From positions 1 to 21,134 of the forward strand of contig JAQCTH010000062.1 in the NCBI GenBank assembly GCA_027686065.1: a stretch of DNA of 21,134 nucleotides, read 5' to 3'. The position numbers and the translations under genes are program-made. Of this stretch, positions 13,170 to 21,134 are shown piece after piece. Within the stretch, counting starts at the first letter, position 1; each line of letters starts with the position of its first letter. This DNA is from Clostridiaceae bacterium AF10-41 (GTDB lineage: Bacteria; Bacillota; Clostridia; Clostridiales; Clostridiaceae). Below the pieces are notes generated by a model. It had not been told where the DNA came from, made no database searches, and saw only the letters and a program-made list of their open reading frames with translations.

Positions 13170-14096
13170 ATGAACAACAATATTTGCAAATTGCTAAATA
13201 TTAAATACCCTATTTTTCAAGGGGGAATGGCTTGGGTTGCAGATAGTTCTTTAGCAGCTGCTGTTTCAAATGCAGGTGGTCTTGGAATAATTGCTGGAGC
13301 AAATGCTCCAGTAAGTGTTGTAAGAGAAGAAATTAGAAAAGCAAAAGAGCTAACTGATAAACCTTTCGGCGTTAATATAATGTTGCTTTCAGAAAATGCA
13401 GATGAGTTATCAGAGGTTGTTATAGAAGAAGGTGTCAAAGTTGTTACTACTGGAGCAGGAAATCCTGGTAAATACATTGAAAAGTGGAAAAAAGCAGGAA
13501 TAAAGGTAATACCAGTTGTAGCATCAGTGGCATTAGCCAAGAGGATGGAAAGAGCTGGAGCAGATGCAGTAGTTGCAGAAGGCTGTGAAGCTGGAGGTCA
13601 TATAGGAAAGTTAACAACAATGGTTTTGATACCACAAGTTGTGGATGCTGTGAATATTCCTGTTATAGCAGCAGGAGGAATAGGTGATGGTAGAGGAGTT
13701 GCAGCTGCATTTATGCTAGGTGCAAGTGGCATTCAAATAGGAACAAGATTTTTAGTTGCTACTGAATGTACAATACATGAAAACTATAAAGATGCAGTAA
13801 TAAAATCAAAAGATATCGATACAGTTGTAACAGGTAGAAGTACAGGACACCCTGTTCAAGTCTTAAAAAATAAACTTGCAAGAGAATACTTAAATCTTGA
13901 AAATAAAAATGCTTCTATGGAAGTATTAGAGGATATTGGAAGAGGTGCTCTCAAAAAAGCCGTAAAAGATGGAGATGTAGAACAAGGATCTCTTATGGCT
14001 GGACAAATTGCAGGTATGATTTCAAAAAAGCAAAGTGCTAAAGAAATTATAGAAGAAATGTTTAATGAATATGAAAATATAATTAGAAACCTTTAA
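13170..14096 (+). CDS. fabK: Enoyl-ACP reductase, FMN-dependent (FabK)
   Basis: A 308-residue FMN TIM-barrel enzyme that completes each elongation cycle by reducing trans-2-enoyl-ACP. It has FQGGMAWVAD (16-25), FGVNIML (66-72), TTGAGNPG (93-100), EGCEAGGHIG with the catalytic-type His144 (137-146), IAAGGIGDG and GASGIQIGTRFL. FabK replaces the FabI reductase and is insensitive to triclosan in studied bacteria. It lacks the four-cysteine motif of its divergent paralogue at 10057-11115, which helps tell the two apart. TGGAGG precedes ATG 13170, and the next gene begins 12 bases after its stop. Position between acpP and fabD matches the canonical FabK cluster and supports this call over nitronate monooxygenase. 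Confidence 0.96.
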   Translation: MNNNICKLLNIKYPIFQGGMAWVADSSLAAAVSNAGGLGIIAGANAPVSVVREEIRKAKELTDKPFGVNIMLLSENADELSEVVIEEGVKVVTTGAGNPGKYIEKWKKAGIKVIPVVASVALAKRMERAGADAVVAEGCEAGGHIGKLTTMVLIPQVVDAVNIPVIAAGGIGDGRGVAAAFMLGASGIQIGTRFLVATECTIHENYKDAVIKSKDIDTVVTGRSTGHPVQVLKNKLAREYLNLENKNASMEVLEDIGRGALKKAVKDGDVEQGSLMAGQIAGMISKKQSAKEIIEEMFNEYENIIRNL

Positions 14097-14108
14097 AATG
14101 GAGGAAGT

Positions 14109-15053
14109 ATGAAAACAGCATTTATTTTTGCAGGTCAAGGATCTCAATATATAGGAATGGGAAAAGATTTATATGAAAACATCTCAGTATGTAAAGAGGT
14201 TTTTGATAAAGCAAATGATATACTAGGTTTTGATATAAAAGATTTAATATTTAATGGAAATAAAGAAGAATTAGATATTACAGAAAATACACAGCCGGCT
14301 ATTTTAATAACTTCAATTGCAGCTAAAAAAGCCATTGAAGAAAAAGGAGTTAAAGCTGATGTGGTGGCAGGACTGAGTCTTGGAGAATATTCAGCTTTAG
14401 TAACATCAGAAGTCTTGAATTTTGAGGAAGCAGTGGCTTTAGTCAAAAAGAGAGGTAGATTCATGCAAGAAGCAGTTCCAGTGGGAGTTGGTTCAATGGC
14501 AGCAATAATAGGATTACCACTAGAAAAGTTAAAATCTGTTTTAGAAAAAGCTAAGGAAAATGGAATAGTAGAAATTGCAAATTACAATACAAATAATCAG
14601 ATTGTAGTAGGTGGAGAAAAAGAAGCTGTAAGAAAAGCAATGGAATTATCTTTAGAAGCTGGAGCAAAAAGAGCTATAGAACTTAAGGTATCAGGACCTT
14701 TTCATACTTCCTTATTAGAAAAGGCATCAATAAAGCTTAGAGAAGAACTTCAGAATATAGAATTTAATAAACCTAAAGTAAAAACTATATCTAATGTTAC
14801 ATCAGAGATTATAGATGATAAAGACGATATAAAATCATTACTTTTTAGCCAAGTGAAATCCTCTGTTAGATGGAATGAAAGTATAGAAAAGATGCTTAAT
14901 ATGGGAGTTGACACCTTTATAGAGATTGGACCAGGAAGAGTGTTAAGTAGCTTTATTAAAGAAATAACTAGGGAAAAAGGCGTTAAGGTTAAAATTTATA
15001 ATGTTGAAGATATTAAATCTTTACAAAAAACATTAGAAGGGATAGAAGTTTAA
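14109..15053 (+). CDS. fabD: Malonyl-CoA:ACP transacylase
   Basis: A 314-residue alpha/beta hydrolase-like enzyme that moves malonyl groups from CoA to ACP. It shows FAGQGSQYIGMGKD (7-20), the nucleophile Ser90 in GLSLGEYSAL, the arginine region KKRGRFMQEA (113-122) and His199 in SGPFHTSLL. Length is typical. Its stop codon is directly followed by the fabG ATG with no bases between, so the two are probably translationally coupled. A GGAGG site lies just upstream of its own start. Confidence 0.97.
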   Translation: MKTAFIFAGQGSQYIGMGKDLYENISVCKEVFDKANDILGFDIKDLIFNGNKEELDITENTQPAILITSIAAKKAIEEKGVKADVVAGLSLGEYSALVTSEVLNFEEAVALVKKRGRFMQEAVPVGVGSMAAIIGLPLEKLKSVLEKAKENGIVEIANYNTNNQIVVGGEKEAVRKAMELSLEAGAKRAIELKVSGPFHTSLLEKASIKLREELQNIEFNKPKVKTISNVTSEIIDDKDDIKSLLFSQVKSSVRWNESIEKMLNMGVDTFIEIGPGRVLSSFIKEITREKGVKVKIYNVEDIKSLQKTLEGIEV

Positions 15054-15797
15054 ATGATTAAAAATAAAAATGCAATAGTAACAGGTGGAACTAGAGGAAT
15101 AGGAAGAGAAATAGCAAGAACATTAGCACAAAATGGTGCTAATATAGCAATTAATTATAGAAATTATAGTGAAGAAATAGAAAAGCTAGTAGAAGAATTA
15201 AAAGGCTTTGGAGTTAAAGTGTTGGCAGTTAAATGCGATGTAAGTAAAGAAGTGGAAGTAAATAACTTTGTAAAAGAAGTTAAGAATAATTTTGAAAGTA
15301 TAGATATCTTAGTTAACAATGCAGGAATAACTAAAGATGGATTAATTATAAGAATGAGTGAAAAAGATTTTAATGATGTTATAGATATAAATTTAAAAGG
15401 AACTTTCAATACAACTAAAGCAGTTTCGGCAGTAATGGTTAAACAAAGATATGGAAAAATAATAAATATATCTTCAGTTGTAGGTGTTACAGGAAATGCA
15501 GGCCAATGTAATTATGCTGCATCTAAAGCAGGTGTTATAGGTTTTTCAAAATCTGTAGCAAGAGAACTTGCTGCTAGAAATATAAATGTAAATGTAATCG
15601 CACCAGGATATATTAATACAGATATGACAAGTGTACTGCCAGAAAAGGTTAAAGAGGAAGTTCTAAAAACAATTCCTATGAAGAAAATAGGAGACCCTAA
15701 GGAAGTAGCAAATTTAGCTTTATTCTTATCATCTAATTTATCTGACTATATTACAGGTCAAGTAATAAATGTAGATGGCGGAATGGTTATGCTTTAA
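15054..15797 (+). CDS. fabG: 3-oxoacyl-ACP reductase
   Basis: A 247-residue short-chain dehydrogenase that reduces beta-ketoacyl-ACP with NADPH. The Rossmann motif TGGTRGIG (10-17), NNAG (88-91), Ser141, Tyr154 and Lys158 of the YxxxK triad (NYAASKAG) and IAPGYINTDMT near the C-terminal half are all present. The ATG begins immediately after the fabD stop codon, with AGAAGGG inside the end of fabD acting as ribosome binding site. Operon position between fabD and fabF supports the fatty-acid role over other short-chain dehydrogenases. Confidence 0.97.
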   Translation: MIKNKNAIVTGGTRGIGREIARTLAQNGANIAINYRNYSEEIEKLVEELKGFGVKVLAVKCDVSKEVEVNNFVKEVKNNFESIDILVNNAGITKDGLIIRMSEKDFNDVIDINLKGTFNTTKAVSAVMVKQRYGKIINISSVVGVTGNAGQCNYAASKAGVIGFSKSVARELAARNINVNVIAPGYINTDMTSVLPEKVKEEVLKTIPMKKIGDPKEVANLALFLSSNLSDYITGQVINVDGGMVML

Positions 15798-15812
15798 AAG
15801 GAGTGAATTTTT

Positions 15813-17054
15813 ATGAAAAGAAGAGTAGTAATCACAGGATTAGGAGCTATAACACCGATAGGTAATTCAATTGAAAGCTTTTGGAATTCTGTTAAAGAAG
15901 GAAAAAATGGTATAGATAATATAACCTTTTTTGATACAACAGAATTCAAAGTTAAAGTAGCCGCAGAAGTGAAAGATTTTAAAGCAGAAGATTATATAAG
16001 TAAAAAAGATGCAAAAAGATTAGATAGATACACTCAACTAGCACTAGTTGCAGCTAAGGAGTGTATAAAAGATAGTAATATAGATTTAGAAAAAGTAGAT
16101 AGAGAGAGATTTGGTGTAATATTTGGTTCTGGAATAGGTGGACTTACAACAATGGAAAAGCAAATAAGGACTTTAGAAGTAAAAGGACCTAGTAGAGTTG
16201 GACCATTAACTATACCACAGTCTATATCTAACATGGCAGCAGGAAGTATAGCAATAGAATTTGGAATTTTAGGAACTTGTTTAAGTGTTACTACAGCTTG
16301 CGCAACTTCAACTCATTGTATAGGGGAAGCGTATAGAAGTATAAAGGATGGTTATTTAGATCGTGCAATAGTAGGTGGATCAGAAGCATCTATAAATGAG
16401 TTTGGAATTTCAGCATTTCAATCTTTAACAGCACTTAGTAAAAGTGAAGATAGAAATAGAGCATCAATACCTTTTGATAAAGACAGAAATGGTTTTGTAA
16501 TGGGAGAAGGTGCAGGTGCATTATTATTAGAAGATTTAGAAAGTGCTTTAGCAAGAGGAGCAAAAATTTATGGAGAAGTAGTTGGTTATGGAACAACTTG
16601 TGATGCTTATCATATTACATCTCCAAGTTCTGATGGGGATGGAGCTTATAGAGCAATGAGAGATGCAATAAAAGATGCCAATATATCTCCAAGCGAAATT
16701 TCATATATAAATGCACATGGAACATCTACAGAAATAAACGATAAAGTTGAAACAATAGCCATAAAAAAAGCTTTTGGAGATTCTTCAAGGGAAGTTTATG
16801 TAAGCTCAACTAAAGCTATGACAGGACATTTACTTGGAGCAGCTGGGGCTATTGAAGCAATAATATGTATAAAATCATTAGAAGAGGACTTTATTCCAGC
16901 AAATATAAATTATTTAAATCCAGATGAAGAATGTGATTTAAATATAGTTGTTAATGAAGGAAAAAAAGAAGAAGTAGAATATACCCTTTCTAATTCATTG
17001 GGATTTGGTGGACATAATGGAACAGTTATATTCAAAAAATGGAGGGAAAGATAA
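15813..17054 (+). CDS. fabF: Beta-ketoacyl-ACP synthase II
   Basis: A 413-residue elongating condensing enzyme using acyl-ACP and malonyl-ACP. The Cys-His-His site is visible: Cys163 in TTACATS, His302 in NAHGTST and His339 in AMTGHLLGAAG, with Lys334 of the KAMTGH segment. GFVMGEGAGALLLE (227-240) and SLGFGGHN near the C-terminus are standard. AGGAG precedes the ATG. As the only elongating synthase in the operon and window, it would have to extend both saturated and unsaturated chains unless another synthase is encoded elsewhere. Confidence 0.97.
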   Translation: MKRRVVITGLGAITPIGNSIESFWNSVKEGKNGIDNITFFDTTEFKVKVAAEVKDFKAEDYISKKDAKRLDRYTQLALVAAKECIKDSNIDLEKVDRERFGVIFGSGIGGLTTMEKQIRTLEVKGPSRVGPLTIPQSISNMAAGSIAIEFGILGTCLSVTTACATSTHCIGEAYRSIKDGYLDRAIVGGSEASINEFGISAFQSLTALSKSEDRNRASIPFDKDRNGFVMGEGAGALLLEDLESALARGAKIYGEVVGYGTTCDAYHITSPSSDGDGAYRAMRDAIKDANISPSEISYINAHGTSTEINDKVETIAIKKAFGDSSREVYVSSTKAMTGHLLGAAGAIEAIICIKSLEEDFIPANINYLNPDEECDLNIVVNEGKKEEVEYTLSNSLGFGGHNGTVIFKKWRER

Positions 17055-17055
17055 A

Positions 17056-17526
17056 ATGTTAACTTATGAACAAATAAAGGAGTTAATAAAATCTATAGAT
17101 GAATCTTCTCTTAGAATTTTTGAATTAGAAAGTGAAGGAACTAAATTAAAGCTTAGCAAAAATAAAGAAGCTTTTAAGGAAGATTTAAAAGAAAGTACTA
17201 GAGAAATAACTACATCAGATAATAAAGCAGTAGTAAATAATAAACCAGAAGAAAAAGAAGAAGCTAAAGAGGAGTCTAAAAAGATTGGAAATTTTAAAAG
17301 TATTAAGTCACCTTTAGTAGGCACATATTATTCTTCGGGGACTCCAGGAGGAAATCCTTATGTTGAAGTAGGAACTAAGGTTAAAAAAGGAGAAGTTATT
17401 TGCATAGTAGAGGCAATGAAAATAATGAATGAAATAACAGCAGAAGAAGATTGTGAAATATTAGAAGTTTTAAGATCTGATGAAGAAATTGTTGAATTTG
17501 GAATGGAATTATTTAAGATAAAGTAG
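17056..17526 (+). CDS. accB: Acetyl-CoA carboxylase biotin carboxyl carrier protein
   Basis: A 156-residue subunit carrying biotin between the carboxylase and transferase of acetyl-CoA carboxylase. The C-terminal biotinyl domain (about 80-156) contains the EAMKIMNE motif with biotin-accepting Lys122. The N-terminal helix (1-30) is joined to it by a Lys/Glu-rich linker (about 38-78) in place of the Pro/Ala-rich linker of many homologues. I chose ATG 17056, one base after the fabF stop, because GGAGGGAAAG lies at the right distance; a longer in-frame reading from 17005 would overlap fabF and adds nothing family-like. Biotin taken up by BioY, encoded first in the operon, is its cofactor. Confidence 0.96.
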   Translation: MLTYEQIKELIKSIDESSLRIFELESEGTKLKLSKNKEAFKEDLKESTREITTSDNKAVVNNKPEEKEEAKEESKKIGNFKSIKSPLVGTYYSSGTPGGNPYVEVGTKVKKGEVICIVEAMKIMNEITAEEDCEILEVLRSDEEIVEFGMELFKIK

Positions 17527-17535
17527 GTGAAATAA

Positions 17536-17952
17536 TTGGATATAAAAGAAATCATGGAGATAATCCCACATAGATATCCTTTTCTATTATTAGATAGGGT
17601 TGAAAGTTTAGAAGATAATAAAATAGTGGCAATAAAAAATGTAACAATGAATGAGTACTTTTTTCAAGGACATTTTCCAGTGGAGCCAGTTATGCCAGGA
17701 GTATTAATAGTTGAAGCAATGGCACAAGCTGGAGCAGTTACACTTTTAAAGAGAGATGAATTTAAAGGAAAGATTGCATACTTTGGTGGAATAAACAATG
17801 CCAAATTCAGAAAAAAGGTTGTTCCAGGAGATACTTTAAGGCTAGAGGTTGAATTGACTAAGATAAGATGCTCAGCTGGTATTGGTAAAGGCATTGCATA
17901 TGTAAATGATAAAAAGGTATGTGAAGCAGAATTAACCTTTATGGTAGGGTAG
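17536..17952 (+). CDS. fabZ: 3-hydroxyacyl-ACP dehydratase
   Basis: A 138-residue hot-dog-fold dehydratase forming trans-2-enoyl-ACP. It shows [13 protein letters not shown] (10-22), the catalytic His46 in [11 protein letters not shown] and Glu60 in [11 protein letters not shown]. Start is TTG at 17536 with TAGGTGA upstream. FabZ normally dehydrates but does not isomerise to the cis-3 form as FabA does, so it alone is not expected to make unsaturated fatty acids. This bears on the proposed role of the divergent flavoprotein. Length and placement between accB and accC match streptococcal-type clusters. Confidence 0.97.
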   Translation: MDIKEIMEIIPHRYPFLLLDRVESLEDNKIVAIKNVTMNEYFFQGHFPVEPVMPGVLIVEAMAQAGAVTLLKRDEFKGKIAYFGGINNAKFRKKVVPGDTLRLEVELTKIRCSAGIGKGIAYVNDKKVCEAELTFMVG

Positions 17953-17967
17953 TAAAGAGGTGTTTTT

Positions 17968-19311
17968 ATGATTAGAAAGGTTTTAATAGCTAACAGAGGA
18001 GAAATAGCAGTCAGAATAATAAGAGCCTGCAAGGAACTTGGAATGCAAACAGTAGCTATTTACTCAGAGGCTGATAAAGATGCTATGCATACTCAGCTTG
18101 CAGATGAAGCTATTTGCGTAGGAAAGCCTAAATCAAAGGACTCATATTTAAATGAAAGTAATATAATTAGTGCAGCAGTAATAACAAAGTGTAATGCAAT
18201 TCATCCAGGCTTTGGATTCTTGTCTGAAAATGCAGAGTTTGCAGCTATATGTGAAGAATGTAATATAAAATTTATAGGACCAAGTAGTAATACAATAAGT
18301 GTTATGGGACATAAATCAAAAGCAAGAGAAATTATGAAAAATGCAGATGTTCCAGTAATTCCAGGAAGTAATGGAATAGTAAAAAGTATTGAAGAGGCAT
18401 ATATAGAGGCTAAAGAAATAGGGTATCCAGTAATGATAAAGGCAGCTTTAGGTGGAGGCGGAAAAGGAATTAGAATAGTTCATAAAGAAGATGAACTTGA
18501 AAATGCATATTTTACAGCTAAGTCAGAAGCTAAAATAAATTTTGGTGACGATACAGTATATATTGAAAAGTTTATAGAAAATCCTAGGCATATAGAATTT
18601 CAAATTTTAGGCGATGAGCATGGAAATATTATTCATCTAGGAGAAAGAGACTGTACTATACAAAGAAGAAATCAAAAAGTATTAGAAGAAGCACCATCAT
18701 CTATTTTAAGTGAAGACTTAAGGGATGAAATGGGAAGAGCAGCAATAAATGCAGCAAAAGCAGTGAGTTATGTAAATGCAGGAACTATAGAATTTTTAGT
18801 AGATAAATATAATAATTTCTACTTTATGGAGATGAATACAAGGATTCAAGTTGAACATCCAATCACAGAAATGATAACTTCAATTGACATTGTAAAGGAG
18901 CAAATAAAGATTGCTAATGGAGAAAGATTAAGTTTTTCTCAAAATGAAGTTGAAATAAGAGGTCATGCTATTGAATGTAGGATAAATGCAGAAAATCCTA
19001 AAAAAGGATTTGCACCTTCACCTGGAAAAATAGAATTTTTAAATTTACCAGGAGGAAATGGAATAAGAGTAGATACTGCAGTTTATTCAGGATATACTAT
19101 ACCTCCAACATATGATTCTATGATAGCTAAGCTTATTGCTTATGGTAAAAATAGAGAAGAAGCTATTAATAAAATGCTTAGAGCATTAGATGAATTTGTA
19201 ATAGAAGGAATTGACAACAATATAGAATTTCAAATAGATATTTTAAATAACGAAAAATTTCGCTTAGGAAACTTTGACACTAGTTTTATAAGCAAAGAAT
19301 ATAAATTATAG
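17968..19311 (+). CDS. accC: Acetyl-CoA carboxylase, biotin carboxylase subunit
   Basis: A 447-residue ATP-grasp enzyme that carboxylates the biotin on AccB. Visible motifs: N-terminal KVLIANRGEIAVRIIRAC (4-21), HPGFGFLSEN (79-88), ATP-binding GGGGKGIR (162-169), KVLEEAPSS (237-245), FMEMNTRIQVEHPITE (286-301) and RGHAIECRINAE in the C-terminal domain. Length is normal for a stand-alone biotin carboxylase, with no carrier or transferase domain fused, in keeping with separate accB, accD and accA genes. AGAGGTG lies before ATG 17968. A pyruvate carboxylase fragment is excluded by length and neighbours. Confidence 0.97.
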   Translation: MIRKVLIANRGEIAVRIIRACKELGMQTVAIYSEADKDAMHTQLADEAICVGKPKSKDSYLNESNIISAAVITKCNAIHPGFGFLSENAEFAAICEECNIKFIGPSSNTISVMGHKSKAREIMKNADVPVIPGSNGIVKSIEEAYIEAKEIGYPVMIKAALGGGGKGIRIVHKEDELENAYFTAKSEAKINFGDDTVYIEKFIENPRHIEFQILGDEHGNIIHLGERDCTIQRRNQKVLEEAPSSILSEDLRDEMGRAAINAAKAVSYVNAGTIEFLVDKYNNFYFMEMNTRIQVEHPITEMITSIDIVKEQIKIANGERLSFSQNEVEIRGHAIECRINAENPKKGFAPSPGKIEFLNLPGGNGIRVDTAVYSGYTIPPTYDSMIAKLIAYGKNREEAINKMLRALDEFVIEGIDNNIEFQIDILNNEKFRLGNFDTSFISKEYKL

Positions 19312-19323
19312 TTGGTGAAAATT

Positions 19324-20181
19324 ATGGGGATTTTTAAAAAGAGACAGTATGGAGTTATAAATTTAACTAAGGAAGAAGAAAAAGATATACCAATAGTTCC
19401 AGATGGAACTTGGATAAAATGCAGTAAATGCGGAAAAATTTTATATAAAAAGTCTTTGGAAGAAAACCTTAATATATGTTCAAATTGCAATAATTATTTT
19501 AGATTAGGTAGCTATGAAAGATTATCATATATTTGTGATAAAGATACTTTTAGAGAGTTTAATAAATATATGAAATCAAAAAATCCAATGGATTTTCCAG
19601 ACTATGAAGAAAAATTAAAAACTAATGAAGAAAAAAGTGGAACTTCTGAAGCAGTAGTAACAGGAGAATGTGAAATTGGAGGAAATAAAGCATTTATTGC
19701 AGTTATGGATTCAAATTTTTTAATGGGAAGTATGGGAACTGTAGTAGGAGAAAAGCTAACATTAGCAATAGAAGAAGCTACAAAAAGAAAATTACCTATT
19801 ATAATTTTTACAGCTTCAGGAGGGGCTAGAATGCAAGAGGGTATTTTTTCCTTAATGCAGATGGCTAAAATAAGTAGTGCACTTGCAAAACATAGTAAAG
19901 AAGGACTTCTTTATATAACGGTTTTAACAGACCCAACAACGGGAGGAGTTACAGCAAGTTTTGCAATGCTTGGAGATATTATATTAGCAGAACCTAATGC
20001 ATTAGTAGGTTTTGCGGGAAGAAGAGTTATAGAAGGAACAATAAAACAAAAACTACCTGAAAATTTTCAGAGTGCAGAATTTTTATTAGAAAATGGATTT
20101 ATAGATAATATTATAAAAAGAGAAGATTTAAAAAAAGCTCTTTCAACTCTTCTAAAATTTCATAGAAATAAGGAGGTGTAG
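19324..20181 (+). CDS. accD: Acetyl-CoA carboxylase carboxyltransferase subunit beta
   Basis: A 285-residue subunit that, with AccA, transfers the carboxyl group from biotin to acetyl-CoA. An N-terminal four-cysteine zinc ribbon is present (Cys33, Cys36, Cys52, Cys55; CSKCGK..ICSNCN), followed by the crotonase-fold domain with SGGARMQEG (165-173) and [13 protein letters not shown] chose ATG 19324, which has GGTGA five bases upstream; a TTG at 19312 in the same frame would add four residues. The stop is two bases before the accA start, implying translational coupling and equal output of the two transferase subunits. Confidence 0.96.
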   Translation: MGIFKKRQYGVINLTKEEEKDIPIVPDGTWIKCSKCGKILYKKSLEENLNICSNCNNYFRLGSYERLSYICDKDTFREFNKYMKSKNPMDFPDYEEKLKTNEEKSGTSEAVVTGECEIGGNKAFIAVMDSNFLMGSMGTVVGEKLTLAIEEATKRKLPIIIFTASGGARMQEGIFSLMQMAKISSALAKHSKEGLLYITVLTDPTTGGVTASFAMLGDIILAEPNALVGFAGRRVIEGTIKQKLPENFQSAEFLLENGFIDNIIKREDLKKALSTLLKFHRNKEV

Positions 20182-20183
20182 TT

Positions 20184-20978
20184 GTGAATAAAAAAATTAA
20201 AGCATATGATAGATTAGTAATAGCAAGAATGGTAGAAAGACCGACTACACTGGATTATATAGATAAAATATTTACTAACTTTTTTGAATTACATGGAGAT
20301 AGATGCTTTAAAGATGATAAAGCTATAGTAGGAGGAATTGGACTTTTAAATGGAAATCCAATTACTATAATAGGAATTCAAAAAGGAAAAGATTTAAAAG
20401 AAAATATGGAAAGAAATTTTGGATCTCCTCATCCAGAGGGATATAGAAAAGCCCTTAGATTAATGAAGCAAGCTGAAAAGTTTAATAGACCTATAGTTTG
20501 TTTTATAAATACCTCAGGTGCATATTGCGGGGTTGGAGCTGAAGAAAGAGGCCAAGGAGAAGCCATTGCAAGAAACTTAATAGAAATAGCACAAATTAAA
20601 GTGCCTATAATTTCAATAATAATAGGTGAAGGTGGAAGTGGTGGGGCATTGGCCTTAGCTTGTGGAGATAGAGTATGGATGCTGGAAAATTCAGTTTATT
20701 CAATACTTTCTCCAGAAGGATTTGCTTCAATACTTTTAAAAGACCCTTCAAAATCAAAAGATGTTGCAGAAATTATGGGAATTACTTCATATGAGCTTTT
20801 AGAAAGAGGTATAATTGAAAAAATAATAAAAGAACCTAGAGGTGGAGCTCATAAGAACATAGAATTTGTAGCAAATTCCATAAAAGAAGAATTAATAAAT
20901 GAGTTTAAAATATTAAAAAATAAATCTAGAGATGCTCTTTTAGAGGAGAGGTATTTAAGATTTAGAAAATTTTCTTAG
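20184..20978 (+). CDS. accA: Acetyl-CoA carboxylase carboxyltransferase subunit alpha
   Basis: A 264-residue partner of AccD. It has the ELHGDR segment (35-40), [22 protein letters not shown] (108-129) and [15 protein letters not shown] (148-162), forming the CoA/biotin-binding crotonase fold. It is shorter than the enterobacterial form (about 319 residues) because the N-terminal extension is reduced, as is usual in streptococci and clostridia; the gene is complete. Start is GTG at 20184 with a strong AGGAGGTG site. It is the last gene of the operon. No clear terminator follows, only the repeat beginning near 20987. Confidence 0.96.
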   Translation: MNKKIKAYDRLVIARMVERPTTLDYIDKIFTNFFELHGDRCFKDDKAIVGGIGLLNGNPITIIGIQKGKDLKENMERNFGSPHPEGYRKALRLMKQAEKFNRPIVCFINTSGAYCGVGAEERGQGEAIARNLIEIAQIKVPIISIIIGEGGSGGALALACGDRVWMLENSVYSILSPEGFASILLKDPSKSKDVAEIMGITSYELLERGIIEKIIKEPRGGAHKNIEFVANSIKEELINEFKILKNKSRDALLEERYLRFRKFS

Positions 20979-20981
20979 TTT

Positions 20982-21060
20982 TAAATTGCGAAGTATTTTT
21001 CAGTTCACAGTTCACAAGGCACAGTTTACAGTTGCTTTGATTTTATAGGTAACAGGGAAC
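20982..21060. repeat. Second, partial copy of the 9731-10031 repeat element
   Basis: From TGCGAAGTA (20987) to about 21060 the sequence matches 9731-9803 in the same orientation with only a handful of differences, sharing the words TTTTTCAGTTCACAGTTCA and TTGCTTTGATTTTATAGG. The match fades after GGTAACAGGGAAC. No mirrored right half appears before the window ends at 21134. The copy begins eight bases after the accA stop codon, so it would be transcribed as the 3' end of the fab-acc messenger. Confidence 0.75.
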
Positions 21061-21134
21061 AAGCTCAATTATAGTCTGATACATTTAACTAAATTTTAAT
21101 GTCACTCACCAATTATTTTTTACCAATAACTTAA

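Noticed and set aside
17005..17055. A longer start for accB overlapping fabF
   Set aside because: The ATG at 17056 has a strong ribosome binding site one base after the fabF stop; the extra residues do not look like AccB.
1..21134. tRNA, rRNA, CRISPR array or prophage genes
   Set aside because: I saw no cloverleaf-like or rRNA sequence, no regularly spaced direct repeats and no phage genes; the dispersed repeats present are palindromic and not arrayed.

Overview
The window is AT-rich, with short intergenic gaps, strong AGGAGG-type ribosome binding sites and frequent TTG/GTG starts. It carries a type II fatty-acid synthesis cluster built around FabK instead of FabI, a YaaR protein and a ferredoxin-type flavin thioredoxin reductase. 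Together these point to a low-GC anaerobic Firmicute, most likely Clostridium sensu stricto. I cannot name the species from sequence alone.

Layout. 1-267: no gene; a long nested palindrome. 268-2892 (-): a P-type calcium ATPase. 3043-3465 (+): a YaaR/DUF327 protein. 3575-5287 (+): an MsbA/BmrA-type ABC half-exporter. 5418-6619 (+): a two-gene redox operon (thioredoxin with a WCNPC active site, and a thioredoxin-reductase-like flavoprotein lacking the NADPH motifs), preceded by a CsoR-family-like operator and closed by a strong terminator. 6850-8586 (+): oleate hydratase with a hydrophobic N-terminal extension and an upstream inverted repeat. 8800-9615 (-): a VanW-domain protein. 9616-10056: a 441-base gap holding a roughly 300-base palindromic repeat element. 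10057-11115 (-): a nitronate-monooxygenase/FabK-family flavoprotein with a C-terminal four-cysteine motif. 11299-20978 (+): a 12-gene operon bioY-fabH-acpP-fabK-fabD-fabG-fabF-accB-fabZ-accC-accD-accA. 20979-21134: a second, partial copy of the palindromic element.

How the genes work together. The large operon encodes acetyl-CoA carboxylase (accA, B, C, D), the carrier protein, malonyl transacylase, the condensing enzymes and the full reduction/dehydration cycle. BioY at its head would supply the biotin needed by AccB. The divergent flavoprotein gene and bioY each have a FabT-box-like palindrome centred on the TTTGATA.TCAAA core, placed at the predicted transcription start, so both sides are probably repressed by one MarR-type lipid regulator that is not encoded here. 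Neither FabA nor FabM is present. The divergent flavoprotein therefore makes a good candidate for the step that introduces the double bond, by analogy with FabX/UfaA. This is the most interesting hypothesis in the window. Oleate hydratase, a few kb away, also acts on unsaturated fatty acids, but a link is only circumstantial.

Limits: family calls rest on motif recognition without database searches. Promoter and operator calls are pattern matches by eye.
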